NCBI GenBank assembly: GCA_036555745.1
Contig: DATBKV010000185.1
Span: 1 to 64,000, forward strand
Direction of reading: 5' to 3'
DNA: 64,000 bases
Origin: VAZQ01 sp036555745
GTDB taxonomy: Bacteria; Pseudomonadota; Alphaproteobacteria; Rhizobiales; Xanthobacteraceae
This document shows, piece after piece, positions 61,743 through 64,000 of this stretch. The first letter of the stretch is position 1. Every line of letters begins with the position of its first letter. The position numbers were made by a program, and so were the translations under genes. A model generated the notes under the pieces. That model saw only the letters and a program-made list of their open reading frames with translations, searched no databases and was not told the DNA's origin.

Positions 61743-64000
61743 ATGCCGATTTCCTTTTCTCCTATGAGCAATCGCGGGCCCGGTGCGCGCGGGACCGGCG
61801 TTACCGCCGTGCTCGGTCCCACCAATACCGGGAAGACTCACCTCGCTATCGAGCGCATGCTCGCGCATTCCTCGGGCATCATCGGGCTGCCGCTGCGGCT
61901 GCTCGCGCGCGAGGTCTACAACAAGATCGCCACGCGGGCGGGAACCGACGCGGTCGCGCTCATCACTGGCGAGGAGAAGATCAAGCCGCCGAATCCGCGC
62001 TACTGGGTTTCGACCGTCGAAGCGATGCCGAGCGAGCTCGACGTCGCCTTTCTCGCAATCGACGAGGTGCAGCTCGGCGCCGATCTCGAGCGCGGCCACG
62101 TGTTCACCGACCGCATGCTCAATCGTCGCGGACGCGAGGAGACGCTGGTGCTGGGCGCGCACACCATGCGCTCGATGGTCGAACGGCTGCTTCCTGGCGC
62201 CCATGTGCTCACCCGGCCGCGCTTGTCCCAACTCTCGTTCGCGGGCGAGAAGAAGATCACGCGGTTGCCGCGCCGTTCGGCGATCGTGGCGTTCTCGGCC
62301 GAGGAGGTCTATTCCATCGCCGAGCTGATCCGGCGCCAGCACGGCGGCGCCGCCGTGGTGCTCGGGGCGCTGAGTCCGCGCACCCGCAATGCGCAAGTGG
62401 CGCTCTATCAGAGCGGCGACGTGGAATATCTCGTCGCCACCGATGCGATCGGGATGGGACTCAATCTCGACGTCGATCACGTCGCGTTTGCGTCCGACCG
62501 CAAGTTCGACGGCTATCAATACCGCAAGCTCAATCCCGCCGAGCTGGCGCAGATTGCCGGCCGCGCCGGACGCGCCACCCGCGACGGCACCTTCGGCACC
62601 ACCGGCAGATGTCCGCCGTTCGAGGCCGAGCTGGCGCAGGCTCTCGAAGCCCACAGCTTCGAGCCGGTCAAGATGCTGCAGTGGCGCAATACCGATCTCG
62701 ACTTCTCGTCGGTGGGCGCGCTGCAAGCCTCGCTTGCCGACGTGCCAAGGGAAAATGGCCTCACCCGCGCGCCGGTCGCCGAGGATATCCTGGTATTGGA
62801 TCATGCGGCGCGCGACGATGATATCCGCGCGCTCGCGACGACGCCCCACGCCGTCGAGCGGCTGTGGGACGTTTGTCAGGTGCCGGACTATCGCAAGATC
62901 TCGCCCGCAACCCACGCTGAGCTCGTCACCACGCTCTACGGTTTTTTGATGCGAGAGAGGGTGATTCCCGACGAGTGGTTCGCCCATCAGGTTGAGCAAG
63001 CCAACCGCGTCGACGGCGACATCGACACGCTCTCCAACCGGATCGCGCATATCCGCACCTGGACATTCGCCGCTAACCGCCCGGATTGGCTGGCCGAGCC
63101 CGAGCACTGGCAGGGCGTCACCCGCGCCGTGGAGGACAAGCTGTCGGATGCCCTGCACGAGCGCTTGACCGAGCGCTTCGTCGATCGGCGCACGAGCGTG
63201 CTGATGCGGCGTCTGCGCGAAAAGACGGTGCTCGAGACCGACATCGGCAAGGGCGGCGAAGTCGTGGTCGAGGGACACTCCATCGGCCGGCTCGACGGGT
63301 TCATGTTCATCCCCGATGCATCGAGCGCCGGCTCGGAGGCGAAAGCGCTCGCTGGTGCCGCACAAAAGGCGCTGGCCGGCGAGATCGATGCGCGCGCCAC
63401 GCGCTTGGCGCACGGGGCGGACGGGCAATTCGTACTGGCGACCGACGGCACCGTCAGATGGCTCGGCCAGCCAGTCGGCAAACTGCTGGCTGGCGAGGAC
63501 GCGCTCAAGCCGCGCCTGCGCATCATCGCGGACGAGCATCTCACCGGCGCACCGCGCGAAGCGGTACAAGCCCGCCTCGAGCTCTGGCTCAAGTCTCACA
63601 TCGAGCGGCTTCTGGAGCCGCTGTTCCGGCTGGCGGCCGCCGACGATGTCACCGGCATCGCGCGCGGGTTGGCATTCCAACTCACCGAGGCGCTGGGTGT
63701 GCTCGATCGTCAAAAGGTTGCGGAGGACGTGAAAGGGCTGGATCAGGCCGCGCGCGCCACGCTGCGGAAGTACGGCGTGCGCTTTGGCGCCTACCACATC
63801 TACCTCCCGGCGTTGCTCAAACCGGCGCCGCGAGCCTTGGCCACCCAATTGTGGGCGCTCCGGCATGGCGGCGCGGACGCGAAGGGGCTGGACGCGATCC
63901 AGCAGCTCGCCGCCAGCGGCCGCACGTCGGTCGCCGCGGATCAGGGAATTGCCAAGCCGCTCTACCGCATCGCCGGCTATCGCCTGTGTGGCGCGCGCGC
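61743..64000 (+). CDS. SUV3-like ATP-dependent helicase, 3' partial
   Basis: An open frame that continues past the window's right end, at least 752 codons. Walker A is in VLGPTNTGKTHLAIERMLAH (residues 25-32), Walker B-like DEVQLG near 105, and GMGLNLDVDHVAFASDRKFD with QIAGRAGRATRDGTFGTTGR later are helicase motifs V and VI. The order matches the SUV3/Mgp-like family of mitochondrial and alphaproteobacterial RNA helicases. ATG 61743 is used; ATG 61764 is an alternative. The rpmB, DUF3108, helicase neighbourhood is conserved. Confidence 0.93.
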   Translation, partial: MPISFSPMSNRGPGARGTGVTAVLGPTNTGKTHLAIERMLAHSSGIIGLPLRLLAREVYNKIATRAGTDAVALITGEEKIKPPNPRYWVSTVEAMPSELDVAFLAIDEVQLGADLERGHVFTDRMLNRRGREETLVLGAHTMRSMVERLLPGAHVLTRPRLSQLSFAGEKKITRLPRRSAIVAFSAEEVYSIAELIRRQHGGAAVVLGALSPRTRNAQVALYQSGDVEYLVATDAIGMGLNLDVDHVAFASDRKFDGYQYRKLNPAELAQIAGRAGRATRDGTFGTTGRCPPFEAELAQALEAHSFEPVKMLQWRNTDLDFSSVGALQASLADVPRENGLTRAPVAEDILVLDHAARDDDIRALATTPHAVERLWDVCQVPDYRKISPATHAELVTTLYGFLMRERVIPDEWFAHQVEQANRVDGDIDTLSNRIAHIRTWTFAANRPDWLAEPEHWQGVTRAVEDKLSDALHERLTERFVDRRTSVLMRRLREKTVLETDIGKGGEVVVEGHSIGRLDGFMFIPDASSAGSEAKALAGAAQKALAGEIDARATRLAHGADGQFVLATDGTVRWLGQPVGKLLAGEDALKPRLRIIADEHLTGAPREAVQARLELWLKSHIERLLEPLFRLAAADDVTGIARGLAFQLTEALGVLDRQKVAEDVKGLDQAARATLRKYGVRFGAYHIYLPALLKPAPRALATQLWALRHGGADAKGLDAIQQLAASGRTSVAADQGIAKPLYRIAGYRLCGAR

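Noticed and set aside
61740..63866. A 708-codon minus-strand frame opposite the helicase
   Set aside because: An antisense shadow of the helicase frame, without motifs or a ribosome site.

Overview
The window is a GC-rich stretch of chromosome from an alphaproteobacterium of the order Hyphomicrobiales (Rhizobiales), most like the Bradyrhizobiaceae/Xanthobacteraceae. This rests on gene content and order: lysC-ptsP-prfA-prmC-DUF4167; argJ-parvulin PPIase-secA; xerD-small membrane protein-aroK-aroB-CNNM; cobS-cobT; rpmB beside DUF3108 and a SUV3-like helicase; and phaR beside phaA-phaB. I saw no rRNA, tRNA, CRISPR array, insertion sequence or integrase other than XerD. Most of the window is conserved core chromosome with short gaps and many ATGA or TGATG overlaps.

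Layout. 1-4170: a catabolic-looking trio (MetE-like C-terminal domain, SDR, acyl-CoA dehydrogenase), then glucokinase. 4211-7371: a molybdate uptake unit, modABC plus a short ModE-like regulator without a molybdate-binding domain, preceded by two ModE-box-like palindromes. 7398-9796: macro-domain protein, patatin-like protein and a Zur-type Fur regulator. 9912-13352: ispG, a 28-residue hydrophobic ORF, DUF1345 and a double cupin protein. 13537-15596: the most unusual locus, an isolated gene in which a contractile-tail sheath protein is fused in frame to a tail-tube protein, followed by a small exported two-cysteine peptide and a very strong terminator. 15737-24851: mtgA, rpmF, a membrane protein, GlcG/HbpS, gamma-glutamyltransferase, the polyhydroxybutyrate genes phaR / phaAB, DUF985 cupin, glyoxalase II and a methyltransferase. 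phaR is preceded by two tiny overlapping ORFs that look like a split copy of its own DNA-binding domain.

24976-33971: DUF4167, a frameshifted ORF remnant, prmC, prfA, ptsP (EI-Ntr), an FkbM methyltransferase lying between ptsP and lysC, then divergent ubiG. 34009-40715: small monooxygenase-like protein, EamA permease, DUF1178-nitrilase-grxC, comF, a methyltransferase, mutT and argJ. 40780-46364: parvulin lipoprotein, secA with a long leader, and an L,D-transpeptidase lipoprotein. 46647-54262: accA, enoyl-CoA hydratase, TPR protein, xerD, aroKB, CNNM-type protein and bolA. 54383-64000: J-domain protein, cobST cobaltochelatase with an esterase-like-phytase protein, rpmB, DUF3108 and a helicase that runs off the right end.

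Functionally the genes are mainly housekeeping: translation (rpmF, rpmB, prfA, prmC), secretion and envelope (secA, PPIase, mtgA, L,D-transpeptidase), amino acid and isoprenoid synthesis (lysC, argJ, aroKB, ispG), cobalamin and ubiquinone cofactors, carbon storage (phaRAB) and metal uptake. The accessory points worth attention are the sheath-tube fusion, the ModE operator pair with its truncated regulator, the split PhaR duplication, and the exported peptide. Assignments rest on reading motifs and recalling families; no database search was run.
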